64,000 nucleotides of DNA from Syngnathus acus (GCF_901709675.1 NC_051095.1:20117456-20181455), one strand, 5' to 3'. Shown: positions 12,501-25,849, numbered from the stretch's first letter. Translations and numbers: made by a program. Notes: a model not told the origin generated them from the letters alone.

Positions 12501-14349
12501 ACTGAATTCAAAGTGTCATCAGCAGGAAGAGTCACAAAAATGCGTAGAAGTGGATGTCCGTTGAATTTTGGATGGATCTGTGGTGAATTTTGCCTGTTGT
12601 GCAAAAATGTACTGAAACATTCAACACATTCAAAACCTACAGCGGGAAGAATAAGTGCATTCTAGGTTCATTCAGAAATTTAGCTTGAACTCCAAAATCT
12701 CTAATCATTAGTGGGTAGTGTGTGTCTGTGCTAGAATGTATGAAGTTGTCATTTGGATCCACAAATAACATTGATCACGTCCTCTGGGCCCTTCAGCAAA
12801 CGAAACAAAAAACATCCGAATTGGAGCAACGACTTTGCCCACAGAGTAAAGAGCAGACAAAGACGAAGAAAGACGACGGACTCCACAACAAAACCGGTAT
12901 GGTCTTTGCTCAGATTTAATTCCACTTAGGTTTGTGTTGGCTTTTATTGAGCTGCTTACTCTTACTCTTCAGGTCAATAAGCTGAGAATGCAAATGGTTC
13001 CGATGTGTCACCTGCACCTGTATGCACGGGCGCTGGTGGGAGAGTGACGTTCAAATGTGATTTAATCAGTTACAGATGGTGGCAGCAGGCCCGACGGTGA
13101 AGAGACCCGTGCCTTGAAATCCGCTGCGGCCACCAAGGAGGCCTCGGCTAAGGACGCCTCCTTCCCGAGGTTGAGGAGAGGACGGCGGCGTGCAGACGAG
13201 GCCAGACTGGACCTCTGGGGCTTCGCGACACCTTCCCCCCCTCCGCCGCCCCCGCCACCCCCTCAAAGGGCCCCTTCCCCCTCACCCCCACAGACGCCGG
13301 CCCGCCGTCCGAGAGGTAGGCCTCGCTCCAACCGACTGTCGGAGCGGGACGTCCGGGACAAGGGCAAGGCAGGCGACGCGGAAGACGATGCTCCAGCACA
13401 TAAAAAGAGGAGGCACTGCCGTAACAGAAAGTACCAGACAGGGGACTACATCACAGAGAAGGACAAAGTGGAAGAAGAAGAGCACCTTGATGAGTCAGAC
13501 GGTGGAGTTACAGCTGGTAGGTTTATCCTTTTCTTTTAAGAGGAGCATGTTTTGTTACCTGCCACCACATCAATCCATGAGGTTTAATTTAAGCGTCTAT
13601 ACCATGGGTGGGCAAACGTATGTGTTCACATTTGACTTTTTACGATGGAGCTAGATCATTCTTGGATGAGGTTTTTTTTTCAAGGTCAAAATATAGTAGA
13701 TGTAAAATACTGCATTTAAACAGAATAATTTACGCTCATTTCAAAATTTCATGCAGAATCCACTTTTTTAGCTTTTATATACATTTTATTGTCTCCAGGA
13801 TTGTAGAAATTTTTCATCTAATCCCTCCATGTGCTGCAGAGATACTTTTGGAATCTGTTTGGGGTCGTTTTTTTTAATCCACTTAATTTCATCCATTCCC
13901 TATTACGTATTTTGAACAATTGAGTCACAGTCTTGGCAGCGGGACTGCCAAACAAGGTAATGGGTGTGGCCAAACTGTTTCACAAATCTGCCACTGTATC
14001 TCTGCTAACAAACTACAAATATGTCCAACCGCTAACATTGCGGGCTGCAGGGGACGGGGTTTGAAATTTTCATTTGCATTTAAAGTGACCTCACCAAAAT
14101 GACTCGCGCTCTGCTGCTTCTCAGAACGGGTTAAAGAGGGGCCCGTGATACTTTAATAACAAGGAATTCAGAGAAAAGCGTTGCTGTTCCACTTTATATA
14201 GACCACCACTGAATGATTAAAATAAAAAAAGGAATGATTTATAAACCTATGTTCACTTAAAGAACTGTAAGCTAATTATTGGTTACTGATTATTGTGATG
14301 GATACCAGTTTGATACACGCATGCACGTATGCACGCTCACACACTCACA

Positions 14350-14397
<48 letters not shown>

Positions 14398-17300
14398 CAC
14401 ACTCACACGCACCCCCCCCCACACACACACACACCTTTAGCTCAAGATGCCCACATAGTTATTTGTCAATGTTTCATCGTCCTTGTCCTGCGTGGGTGAC
14501 TAAGCGCACCCCTCCCTCCCCCTGAACGCAACTGTTTACAATTTGGCTTCTATGGCTCAATTTACTGACTCAACGGCACATTTGAATAATGGTCTGAGTT
14601 CCCGAATAGAACGCTGTTCTAAAGTGCCGTTCGGTTATTCAGCGTGCACCAAAACCAGAGTGCCAGTGCGTGCTGTAGATGCTCCTCCAAACGACGACAC
14701 GCTGCGTCAGTGTGTCAGGCAGGCCAGATGAAAGTAATTCAAGCATGAGCTGCTGCTGGTATGAATGGGTGAATATGAGACTTTGTAAAGCTCTTTGAGC
14801 ACCATGCTGTCAATAAAAGTACAATATAAGTGCGCTCCATTTGCTGTTTACGACTCGTACGCTATAAATAAATAAATAAAACCGTTCCACCTTTTCTTCT
14901 TAGTTTTGTGGTTACGGTTTTCTGTTCGATACACTTGGAGTTTTGTTCGGTAAAAAGTGAAAGAATGACCACATGCAGGATTTTCAAAGAATTATTAATA
15001 AACATTACTTGTTGATACTGTAACATTATATATTTTCACGAATCAGAAATGTATCTTTTGTTGTCCATCCATGCCAGCTGCATCTAGAGTCTAGAGCAGT
15101 GGTTCTTAACCTTGTTGGAGGTACCGAACCCCACTAGTTTCATATGTGCATTCACCCGAACCCCTCTTTAGGGAAAAATACAAATTTTTTTTTTCTCAAA
15201 TACAAGACATAAATGGTACTGGTGGTGTACTGGTGCACAAAATGAGCTGTACATGAACATCACCTTGTTCAAAGAACAAAATCAACACAATGCAGGAACT
15301 CACAACAAATAACATACCTGCAAATCAGTGTGACTTCTGCGAGACCAGTTCCGATATGCATCATCACAAATTTACACGATAAATCAGGTGCTCGGACCTC
15401 CACAGTGAAGGCTCTGCCGAACCCCTGAGACCGACTCACCGAACCCCTAGGGTTCGATTGAACCCAGGTTAAGAACCACTGGTCTAGAGTCTAGATAGAC
15501 TCTCGACTGACAAATTGGGGCACCTTGGAAAAAATTCTCCACTGTAAAGAGTCCCTGGAACTAAAATGTTTTAAATGGTAACAAAATACAACCTGATCAT
15601 TGCAGATTCGCAGAAGACTCAAAGTCCTGCCGCTTCCAGTCCAGAGCCGCCATCACGAAGACCCTCCTTCACACGTTCGGGCTCGCTCCGCTATCAGGCT
15701 CGGGACACATCGCCCGAGTCCAATGACAAGCCTTCTGGGAAGAGGAAGTTCAAAAGCAAACACTTGTGTGACAGCGATGAGCAAAAGGTGAGCTGCTTTG
15801 CTTCTAATTTCAACGAGACCTCGACTCGGAAGTTGAGTGGTACTGAAGTTACACTTAGATACCTTTAAAAAAAAACACACACACAGCAGCTCAGTACACC
15901 AGTGGTTAACACGTGTGCCGTTTGCGGTTTTGAGTCTCGGCTCACGTCATCTTTTAGGACAGGGGTCTCAAACTCAATGTAACTGGGGGGCACTGGAGGT
16001 ATAGTCAGGGATAAGGTATTGGGGTTTTTTTAGACTCGGATAAATATTTTCAATGTCATCAAATGTAAGAAAAATAATTATCAAACAGTAATAAATAAAT
16101 ACAATGATAATAGTGAAAACAATAATAATACAGCAGATGTAGAAAACTGAAGAAACCACATATAGTAGTTGCTGACCTGAGAAATTTATTATTATTATTC
16201 CCATGTCTGTATTAACAGTTTTTTAACCTTGGAAGGAACATTGTTCTGAACATGGCTTCTGCCTGCTTCTTGCTGCTAGAGACCTGGCAGCGCTTCCTCT
16301 CGCATAGCTGAGCCACATTTGGCGTGAGGGAGGAAGCAGTTGAGACCCTCAGTAGGGCTTGAAGATGCTCATCAATAAGTCTGGACCTGTACTTGGACTT
16401 ATTGAAGTTCAAGATAGAAAAAAGCTTTTCACACAAGTATGTGCTCCCAAAAAGACGCATTCGAATCAGCACCGCACACAAGCATTCATATCAAAATCGC
16501 GGGCCACACTAACTTTAAACTTTCATATTAAGGCGAGGGCCGCGAGTTTTGAGACCCCTGCTTTAGGAAGTTTTCATGTTCTCACAGTACTTGCCTGTGT
16601 TTTCTCCGACTTTCTCCCACATTCAAAAAAAGGCATGTTAAGTTCATTGAGTCTTCAAAATTGCCCATGGGGGTAAATGGTATGAGTGTGAATGATTGTT
16701 CACCATATCAAGCCAAATTTTGCTGTGGTTACCGTGTCACACCTCTGCAAGTCTACCTGAGGGAAAAAGGTGTGCGAGAGTTGGGGTGGAGGTGGGGGCA
16801 CTCATGTACTGTTAATCAGACGATCTATGCAGTTTAATGGTTAATTCTTTTGTTAAAACTGTTGAATGTTTAAAATAGCTTCATGCTAACAGCGTACAAT
16901 GTGGGACTCCATCGATGGGCTAACAAATCGGCATATATGTTACAGTAATTATAAAAACTTCAAGCAAATACTACTGTAACGAACATGGTCACGTCCAAAT
17001 ATACCATACATCAAAGTTCATATTCTCTATGCTCTGTAATGCTAACTAGCATGAGATATGCTTCTTCTTGCTGTTAATTATGCTGCATCTCTTCCAGTAA
17101 ATTGTTGTTTGTTTCAGCACAGCATGGTACTACATTGAAAACGCACTTTTCTAAATTCTGAATTGTCAAACTAATGCAAAAAAAATAAATTGATTGCTTA
17201 AAAATCTGCAATATAGCAGCGGTGCAAATGATGAACTTCACTCTAGCGTGGGTTTACTCTATCTGTAAAGAGAAAAATTTATTTTTTCCTTTGGAAACTG

Positions 17301-20300
17301 AGGAAAGTTAACGTGGGAAAATAAAGCTGGTTTTCAAGGTTGTTTGGTATCAGAAGAAATAAAAGGTGAAAAAAAAATCAAGAACAAGGAAAAATCAATT
17401 CAAGTGAATTGGATTATATTATTAATTAGAAAATTACAATTCAAAATTGGTGAAAACAATTAAGAATAGTCAAATCAAAATGGCGCAAGTCAAATCTCCA
17501 TGTATTACCATTACCATCTGATGAATACCAAATCATAACGAGGGCAAATTTCTCCATTCGCTCCACTGTGCAGCAAATAAAATGAAATAACATATAAAAC
17601 AACAAATAAAATAACAAGATTGTTCTTAACATGAGGACCACAGTTGGTGTTGGAATTGTTATTATTATTGTTATTATTAAAGTAATTGCCAGGATGGTCC
17701 TTGATTACACCAACAATATATTTAAATTGAAGCCAAGTCGCTGCTCTTGCTTGCTTGCATTGCTGACACACACATGTACTTAAAAATAAAAGCAGCACAT
17801 CCTTGATATTGTAGTTTGACTTCCCAAAGGCTGCAGGGACGCAGGTCAACTTAGGTTGCATTCCAAGTCCCGTTTACGTTTGTATTTCTCAATGCAGCTG
17901 TTTGATGAATACGATATATAATCCAACAGTGCCCCCAGGTGGCTCAATGTCTGTCTTTTTTTAATCCGTCTATTTCTTTGTTACAACGAAATCACAATGC
18001 ATTCCATTTGACTTGAGTCATCACTCTCCTTTTAGACGAAGACCAAGCGTGGCAGCTTGGGCAAACGCGGCGTCCCCGCAGCTCTGGATGAGGACGCAAT
18101 CACAGAGAACAGCAGCCCCCCGCCCCTCTCCAAGAGTGTGCCCTCGTCTCCGTCTGGCAAAAGGAGCTCGTCAGGGAAAAACAGCAGCCCGGAGACTCCT
18201 GCCAAACGTCCAATTCCTCCGGAGGTGCGACGGCTGATCGTCAATAAAAACGCTGGGGAAACGTTGCTGCAACGCGCCGCCCGTTTAGGCTATCAGGTAA
18301 AAAGCTCATTCAATTAAATGTTAAGTCAACCAGTAATTTTACCTTCTTTGGGGGGTTGTTTTATCAGGAAGTGGTGCAGTACTGTCTAGACAAAGACATC
18401 AGGGAGGTGAATCGGCGAGACAATGCGGGCTACACGGCCCTCCACGAGGCGTCCTCTCGTGGCTGGACTCAGATTGTACAGATGTTGCTCAAACATGGTG
18501 CTGATGTTAACTGCAGTGCTCAGGATGGAACAAGGTAAATAAAAGGAAATGGACAGTATTCTCCGCATTTAATGGTTCATACCCCATTACTATAAACATT
18601 TTTTTTTTTAAAAACACACACCCTCACATGTTAACATGTCAATTGTATTACGCAGCATTCAAGCCTAAATATAAGGCCAGCACAAACTGAGGTGACATCA
18701 CATGTGGGTGAACAAATATGCTCGCGAGCATTTTGCACAAATTTACACCCAAAAAGAAATGTAATGGAATACAGACTTACTGTAACGGCAAAATATTACA
18801 TTTAATGGTGCAGAAGGACCACGATGCACTGACAAAGGGAAACTGAAAGTGAAAGTGAGTTTTTGCTCTTGTCTTCATATCGTTTGTGTAAAGTGCTCCT
18901 GGGCGCAAATGTGAACGCAACTTCTTTGTGTTGAATCATTTTATTATTGAAGAATTGTCTATGTAATATGGGTTCATGATTGTGGATATGCTGAATGCAT
19001 GGTGTTAATGCTTTATGGTCTTTTTTGTTTTAATGATATGCCACCATCCTTTGGTATCAAATGTGCAATTACAAAGACTTATTGGGATTCTCTTTAAGGC
19101 AAAGGCGTGTGCACAGACTACATGCAGTATTTTTTTCTCCACTTTTTATTCTATAGTTAGATAATTGTGGATTCAAATATGCGTGTAATGTGTTGAAAAG
19201 TGCATGTTTTTAGTTTTTTTTTTATTTAAAGAGTGTGTGAGGGGTAAACCTATATACCGTAATTTTCGGACTATAAGTCGCGTTTTTTTTTTCATAGTTT
19301 GGGTGGGGGGGCGACTTATACTCAGGAGCGACTTATATACATATATATGGGTTTTTTTCACTTTTTTGGGCATTTTATGGCTGGTGCGACTTATACTCCG
19401 GTGCGACTTATAGTCCGAAAATTACGGTATATAAAAAAAATATATATATATTTTCATATCTTTTTGCTGTATCACAGATTTTTACCCAATGTGGTTGAGT
19501 CTGGAAGGCATTGAACACAATAAACGTGTTCACGGCACATCACAACAGGACAGTGTTGAAACACTACAGTATTACTAATTGAACATTTGAAATTTGATGA
19601 CATTTATCAGTTCACGAAACGGTTTCATCTGTAGGAAGATCTCTGCCAATTCTGAGGTTTGAGGTCACTTGAGTCAACGTGTTACTGCATATTAACGGGC
19701 AGATGAAATTACATTTGTTGTCCTTCTCCAACTTAATGCTCACATTTTGGTGTTAATGTGAGACTGATTATTTTTGCATAATATTTTTTACATCATATCC
19801 ATTTTTGATTGTTTTCATCCCCGACAGGCCACTTCATGACGCGGTGGCTAGCGACAACCTTCCCATCGTCTGGCTGCTCCTGAACCACGGCGCAGACCCG
19901 ACTCTGGCCACCTACTCGGGACACACGCCGGTCAAACTGGCACACAGCACCACCATGAAGACCTTCCTCACGGGTGAGCGCCACCAGCCTTCTGCTTCAC
20001 TCTGATGACATTTCAGGTTTATTAAAGGAATGCACATTTCACCACCACATGAAACAGAAGCTAATTGAATTGTTAAAATGTTGGTCAATCGCATATGAAA
20101 AATCTGACATTAGCGGCACTGCATCCCACATGAACCTTTTTTAGCCATCTTCTCACAGAAGTATTTTCTGCTGCATCTTGTCATTATTTGCAAAATAATT
20201 ACTCCTTCCAGATGAACTTCAATTACTTTTCATTTGGAAATTTGCTCGTTTGTGATTGGCAGTCAATGCAGAGTTCTATCAGGCAGTATTTACCAATTTA

Positions 20301-20661
20301 TTGAGCCAAACATAGAATTTACGTGTGAAATATCTCATGTTGCACCACCCAAGAAAATTTGAACAAGGAGCATATCTACTGAAATAATAATGATCTCATC
20401 TCTATTTTCATACTCTCAATTTCCAAAAGCACTTGCGCCGTAAGAAATCTGACCTTATTTAGTTGAACACAAAACTACTTTAATATTCTGCTGTACAACT
20501 GACAACAGCTGCATACATGAATTTGTTGTGCTGTTTGTCATCTTGAGTACCGTTTTTTTCCGTGTATAATACGCCCCCATGTATAATACGCACCCTAACA
20601 ATGGCATGTTGATGCTGGAAAAAAGCCTGTACCCATGTATAATACGCACCCAATTTTTTTT

Positions 20662-20692
<31 letters not shown>

Positions 20693-23588
20693 TAAGTCCC
20701 AATGATCGTCACACACGCAGGGAGGCAATGGGTCCCATTTTTATAGTCTTTGGTATGGTCTTAACTAGGCTGGATGTATTTTTTTTGTTGGCGTTGATTT
20801 CTCCGACTGCCCGTAAAGGCACCACCGCGATCAGATGAAAAGAGAGGAAAGTGACGTGCGGACATGTGAAAAAGGCGGCTCTGTATGGGAGAGACGTTGA
20901 AGAGGAATAATAACACCCTTGGAAACCAAAACTTGCCCCTCGTCGTGACTCGGAGCCGCAACAAATGTTTCGGATTTGTGTAGGGTACATTGTGACAGCA
21001 AACGAGCAGGTGATCGAGCAAGCGTCTGATACGAGAGCATTGCGTTCGTATGGAGCGTGTTTGAAGTGAACAGCAGAGACGAAAGGAACAAGGCAAAGTG
21101 TTGTGAAATAAAATATTACCTGTAATACGCATTTTGTTATTTGCTGATTGTATTAAACTATCACATTCATTGTCAGTCAAGAAGAGAAGAGGACTATTAT
21201 CCCTTCTTTGACGAAATGACCAGAGCACAGTACAAACACACTATTGTTCTTTCGGTATTTATTCAACCCACATTCTTTCACAACATGACAAGAAGAGAAC
21301 AATACATAAATCAATACTCGTACCAGTACCATGATTTTCTTAAAAAAAAAAAAAAAAAAAAAAAAATTAAAAAAAAATTTTTTTAAAAAAATTTAAAAAA
21401 AAATTGTACCCATGTATAATGCGCACCCCAGATTTTAGGACAATAAATTAGTTAAATTTTGCGTATTATACACGGAAAAAAACGGTATATTGGATATAAG
21501 CTGCAAACTATTTTTAGCTAGTTGTTAGCGTCGGGATCTCAACAAGCTGTGTTAGCAAGCGTTAACAACAGCTAATGGGCGGATATCGTATTCAAATGAT
21601 GGATAGATACTGCTGGATGGACATTGAAAGGGAAAGTGCTGACATTTTTTATCTAGCAAATTAGTTTAGTGCTGTGTTGAAGCTGGCTGTTCACATTGCA
21701 CAGTGTGCCAACTCTAGCCCAATCATCACATGAAGTTACACTATACCGAACAAAACGGCTCATTTTAAGCACCGTGACCCGAATGAATTGCATGATTAAA
21801 TCATGCTTCACAAACCTCTCGTCAGTCATGTGGCTGCTGTTAGGGTTCACCATGGACTGGTTTCCAACTAATTGCAGAGTATAGATAGTATAGACAAACA
21901 ACCATTCACACTCACATTGAGGGCGATGCACAATTTGGTCATCAGTGAACAAAACGTCCAAATTTAGGGATAGTAGTTGTTTAGTGTACAGTATACTAAC
22001 CGTATGTATGTGAGGTAATAGCCATGGTCAAATTAATTTCAAATAACAATTAGTGAGGCTCCACATTGTCCCATAGTGCTTAGCACGTCTGACTCAGTCT
22101 TGAGGTTCAGCGGTTAGAATCTCTGCTCCGACTGTAGTACATTTTGCACTTCATCTCATTTGTCAGTGCCCCCCCCCCCCCCCCCACACACACTCGTATC
22201 CATACTTGTCTGCTTGCAGAATTCAGTTGGCATGACATCACTGTTGCCTCCGTTGTTTTCACAGAGTATTTCACCGACCTGGAAGGGCGCGGTGAGCAGG
22301 ATCCCACCTTGTACTGGGAGTTCTACAGCAGCTCCTTGTTCGGTAAGTTCTGTACCAATGTTGAAAAACAGGAAAACGCTCCTGTTTGGCGGTTTGACGC
22401 ACCTTCATCCTCGGAGAGGAAAACAAGTTGGGGCATGCAGGAGTAGGGATCGTGTGCGGGGAATGTTGAGACAATTAAAATGTTTAATTTTAACAAAAGT
22501 AGAGGGAAAGAAATTTTGTCTGTTTTTTGTTTCTATCATTTCACAAGTTAGTAAGTACCACTGCACTAACCACTTTTAATATTTAAAAGGAAAAAATCTG
22601 AGCCCCAATGGCAAAGGTACAACACGATTGCGGGTTGTGTTGCAGATGTGCTTCCTACTTTTTCTGATTCATCAGTGCAACACGACGCAAACAACCCTTT
22701 TTGCAATGTATTTTTCCACACATTTGATTGAATCGAATTCAGGGTGTTCCATCATGTTTTGGGGGAATTGCGACTCGAGGCCTCCACCCCACTCCCTTTT
22801 TTTTTTTTAATCATCATCCAACACTTGTCTCCCACGCAGAGACAGGTGAAGAGCCCTGCTGGGATTTTTTGCTGTCGGAGAAGAGCCAGGAGTCTGCGGA
22901 GGGCGAGAGCGTGAATGCCGACGAGGAAACTAACAAAGACAGCCTGGTGTTCGAGTTCTCCTCAGAGCCCCTTTTGCCCTGCTACCATGTGCAAGTGTCT
23001 GTAACACAGGGGTGAGTTAACACAGCATGCCAAGGTGTTCTTCTAAAGTGGTTTAGGGAAATAAAAGTGAAATAAATATTTTGTTCCTGTGTGTGAATTG
23101 AAAAAAAATGCAAAAACCTTCAAGTTGAACATATAAGTATAGCCATTTTTTGCAAGGAGAGAAATATTTTTACTGTGGAAAAAAAAGAGCATTTTTTTTC
23201 AAACTTTTCTTGCTGTCTTGGTTGTCGTCAATGCAGCTTTTGCAACTGGTTCCTGCTGTCAGACGTGCTGAAGCGTCTGAAGATGTCTGCGCGGATCTTC
23301 TGTTCCCGCCACCCTCACTTGGAAGTGGCCAGCCTGCCTCGCACCGAGCTCAGCCGGCAAGTTCTCGTCAGTCAGGTGGGCTTGCCTCCAGATTCCCCCA
23401 GCAAGGACAAAGAGGAGGAGGATGAGGAGGACGTGGATGAGGAGGGGGGAAACGAGGAGGAGGATGGGCTGGTGGATTTGGTGCGGTGCGTTCCAGACCT
23501 TCAGAGACTGCTGGGCTCCTCCATTCACATCCTACAAGATGATGGCGAGGAGGAGGAGGAGGAAGAGGAGAAGCCGCAAGGTCGGTAG
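9592..23588 (+). CDS. bcorl1: bcorl1: BCL6 corepressor-like 1
   Basis: Nuclear corepressor of the BCOR/BCORL1 family. Coding exons: 9665-9670 (within exon 9592-9670), 9752-12145, 12797-12896, 13076-13516, 15606-15787, 18036-18296, 18368-18534, 19828-19973, 22265-22342, 22840-23011, 23237-23588. All phases agree, giving about 1,432 residues against about 1,711 in human. The large exon carries PLDLS (10772-10786, CtBP-type motif) and GTYVGVA plus ISIIDQGE, which mark BCORL1 rather than BCOR. Exon 13076 has [11 protein letters not shown], and exon 15606 has [13 protein letters not shown]. Ankyrin repeats span about residues 1110-1232 ([38 protein letters not shown]). The PCGF1-binding-type domain ([25 protein letters not shown]) follows, then an unusual polyglutamate tail. 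The start is uncertain: exon 9592-9670 is open throughout without matching the known N-terminus, so ATG 9665 is a minimal choice. Polyadenylation signals: 24153-24158 and 24275-24280. Confidence 0.93.
13600..13900. mobile_element. Possible degenerate hAT-like remnant in a bcorl1 intron
   Basis: The sequence starting atgggtgggcaaacgta resembles the ends of old hAT-type elements, but no second inverted terminus was found. This is a weak call. The rest of the 13.5-15.1 kb intron has only microsatellites and AT-rich DNA. Confidence 0.25.
14325..14440. repeat. (GCAC)n/(CA)n microsatellite with poly-C
   Basis: About 60 bases of gcac units (14345-14400), then cacacgcacccccccccc and a CA run. It is intronic in bcorl1. 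Confidence 0.95.
15097..15481. mobile_element. Non-autonomous hAT-type MITE with 8-bp target duplication
   Basis: The left end cagtggttcttaacc and right end ggttaagaaccactg are exact inverted repeats. They are flanked by identical 8-bp gtctagag at 15089-15096 and 15482-15489. Eight-bp duplications and CAGTG termini are hAT hallmarks. At 385 bp it has no transposase frame. Confidence 0.9.
15885..16720 (+). mobile_element. SINE-like repeat split by a hAT insertion
   Basis: The left part (about 15885-15959: cacc agtggttaac, gttttgagtctcgg) and right part (16561-16720: ttttcatgttctcac, ttttctccgactttctccc, aaaattgcccatgg) together reconstitute the SINE-like repeat found elsewhere in the window. 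The element at 15960-16560 interrupts it. Confidence 0.75.
15960..16560. mobile_element. Nested non-autonomous hAT element
   Basis: The termini caggggtctcaaactc and gagttttgagacccctg are imperfect inverted repeats. They are flanked by ttttagga (left) and ctttagga (right), an 8-bp duplication with one mismatch. The interior (601 bp in all) has no intact gene. It sits inside the SINE-like repeat, so it is the younger insertion. Confidence 0.85.
16721..18035 (+). other. bcorl1 intron, no further feature
   Basis: AT-rich intronic DNA with a short (TTATTA)-type stretch near 17660-17680. Nothing else was recognised. Confidence 0.6.
19257..19427. mobile_element. TA-flanked palindromic MITE (171 bp)
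   Basis: The ends ccgtaattttcggactataa and its reverse complement form perfect ~25-bp terminal inverted repeats, flanked by TA on both sides (19255-19256, 19428-19429). The subterminal region iterates a gcgacttata unit several times on each arm. It lies in the bcorl1 intron between the two ankyrin exons. Confidence 0.88.
20550..21485. mobile_element. TA-flanked non-autonomous DNA element (936 bp)
   Basis: Terminal inverted repeats ccgtttttttccgtgtataa / ttatacacggaaaaaaacgg are bounded by TA at 20548-20549 and 21486-21487. A catgtataatacgcaccc unit is iterated near both ends, followed inside by T-rich and A-rich runs (about 20655-20693 and 21345-21410). No transposase is recognisable. It lies in the bcorl1 intron between exons 19828-19973 and 22265-22342. 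Confidence 0.87.
21830..22190. repeat. SINE-like fragments and poly-C run in a bcorl1 intron
   Basis: A minus-strand-like piece (ccatggactggtttccaac, gacaaacaaccattcacac) at 21840-21935 and a head piece (agtgcttagcacgtctgac) at 22070-22140 belong to the dispersed SINE-like family. A poly-C run at about 22168-22186 directly precedes the acceptor region of the next exon. Confidence 0.55.
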
Positions 23589-24152
23589 CCCCCCGCAAAC
23601 GACGAACTCGAATACCTCCGTCCAAGCACTCACTTTTCAGGTTCCTAACTTGCCTCGACTCGAGGCTTTTCAAGAGAAGTTGGTGGTCCGCGGAGACAAG
23701 ACCGCCGCACAATAGTCAGACATTGTTCCCCCGCCCCCCTTTCCCAAATGCCTTTACTCCCCTCTCCTCTTCCTCATTCTCTCTGTGGTGGATGGACCTC
23801 AAAGCTGCAATGACACAGCCCCCCCAACTTTCCCTCGAGGAATCACTTTTTTTTGGGGACTTTTCAGGGGCGGACACGTGCGGCCGTGTTCTTTGCATCC
23901 GTTGACACCTCGTTTTGTCGTGCTTTATTTAATATTCCTTAATATATTTGACCTCTTGTGTATGTATGAAAAGTTGCTTTGTATGGTCGGTGCTTCACGT
24001 ACTTATTAGGATCCCTTTATTCCACCTGACCTTGGTTTGAGAACAGTATTTGAGCAAGCGAAAGTACAGTTTTATTGTACTGGTGCTATAATAGATTTTT
24101 TTTTGTGTGTGTATTGACAATCAAGGAAGTTTTGGTTTGGAGTCACAAACTT

Positions 24153-24280
24153 AATAAAAAAACTAAAAGAAAAAAGATATTTAAGAGGCGTAAAGGTGGA
24201 GTGGTGTCGAATGGGGGGAAAACAAAGAGTGTGTTATGAGAGACTTTAATTTGATTCTTTTATAAGGAATTAAAAATAAA
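24153..24280 (+). terminator. bcorl1: bcorl1 polyadenylation signals
   Basis: AATAAA at 24153-24158 and again at 24275-24280, about 570-690 bases past the bcorl1 stop codon. The 3' untranslated region therefore probably ends near 24.2-24.3 kb. Confidence 0.6.
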
Positions 24281-24299
24281 GCATGGTTATAAATCATAT

Positions 24300-25560
24300 T
24301 TTTATTTTTTTATGTTTTGTTTAGCGGGTTGGCTCACCAAACTTTTAAACTGCTAAAAAATACTAAATAGAAATACTGAATAAAAAAAACTGTCCAACAA
24401 ATATTCACTAAATCTTTTAATAAGAAATGGAACTAAGCTTTTCTCAATATTTTTTTTTTGTGCTGATTCAGAATCTGCTCTCCTTTTTTTCCTCAAATGA
24501 GCTCATCACATTGTGATAATAATAACAAATTCACAATAATAATAACAACAATAATAATAATAATAATTAGACCTTTATAGATACGCAAAGCAACCTCTGA
24601 TTACAATTTACTGTTGACAAGTGTAATTTGGAAGTGCAGCACGGTGCCCTAGTGGTTAGCACGACCTCCGCACAGTTCCAATCTCACACATGTTCTCCCC
24701 ATGCTTATGAGGGCTTTTTCTGCGTACTCTGGGTTTCTCCCACATTCCCTAAATATGCATGTCGTTTGAAATCATCCATCGCCTTGAATGTGAGTGTGAA
24801 TGCCTGTTTGTTTATATGTACCTGGCGACCGTTTACACCACCTCTCATCAAAAGTCAGCTCGGCTCAGCACACCCACGACCCTGAAAATGAGCGCAATTA
24901 AAAAAAGAGAAAGTAGAAATAATTAGAAGGGGAAACTTACGAAATTATTTATATGTTGTGACAAACAAAAATAAAATAAACTGCAATATATTATGTTTTG
25001 ATTTAAAATGTTGAAAATGTTAGTTTATTTTTAAATCTGTTAAAACAATCAAGCTAAATGGTATTAATAGTTTTGATTACATCCAACAGAAATGATGTCA
25101 ACTGGAACATTTTAAAATGTCTAACTTTATTTTTGAGCACTGATCAATACTCATATTTTTTAATTCCTTAATTGAAAAGAGAACAATTATTATTCTAGTC
25201 TTCGTCATGTAGTCTTATGGTGAGAAAAATAGATTAAATAAAAGACAAACAGAAACAAGGAAAAGCAGGTTGAAACTACATTACTTGAGCTCCTTCTAAT
25301 AAAATACTGTAATCCTAAATGATTTGACTATCATAGGTGGATAACTGCAACAAATTGTGTTTTGCTTTATTTTGTCCACTAGAGTGAGCCAATATCAAAG
25401 CTTTTTCCACCACCTTCCCTTCTCGTGGCTAAAATGCATTTTGAGCCTCTAAATTCTTCACAGTGGTTACAATTACCACTACATAATTAAATGTATACAC
25501 ATAGGCAATCAAAAGGTAGTGTGACGAGTTCTAAGGAATGAAGGGATTTTTCTGTGCATT
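24300..25560. other. Intergenic AT-rich DNA with one SINE-like copy
   Basis: A plus-strand, quite diverged copy of the SINE-like repeat lies at about 24637-24895 (gtgccctagtggttagcac, atgttctccccatgc, gtactctgggtttctccca). A (TAA)n-type stretch precedes it at 24515-24570. No genes seen. Confidence 0.6.
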
Positions 25561-25597
25561 CGTACAATCTTGGCTATGCTTAAAAAAAAGGGGGGAT

Positions 25598-25805
25598 GGT
25601 TGCATGCAGGCTGGATGTTGCATCATGTGAGATGTTGCAAATGAACTTTTTCTTGCCTGATGAGCAGCTGAGCCAGAAGAGGTTGAGCCACACTGATGAA
25701 ATACACCACATGGATTGCCCGCTCTTCAACTTTTCTAAAGTGGTAAAGAGATTTTCAGTTTGACTGCACAACATGACATGCCAAGGTATTTTCATGTACT
25801 ACTCA
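25598..25805. repeat. Unclassified duplicated segment, copy 1
   Basis: The block gagcagctgagccagaagag through atgacatgccaaggtatttt is clearly homologous to 28524-28670 (about 140 aligned bases, roughly 80-85% by eye). No terminal structure or gene family was recognised. Confidence 0.6.
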
Positions 25806-25849
25806 GGTGAGACATTGTTAAAAACGACATTTAAAGACTTATTGATCAA

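Noticed and set aside
9592-23588. Calling the ankyrin gene bcor because mid1ip1 is a neighbour
   Set aside because: BCOR sits with MID1IP1 in human, but the GTYVGVA/IIDQGE block, KRKxKxKH motif and [14 protein letters not shown] fit BCORL1, and the adjacent tspan6, srpx2 and sytl4 fit the other paralogous block.
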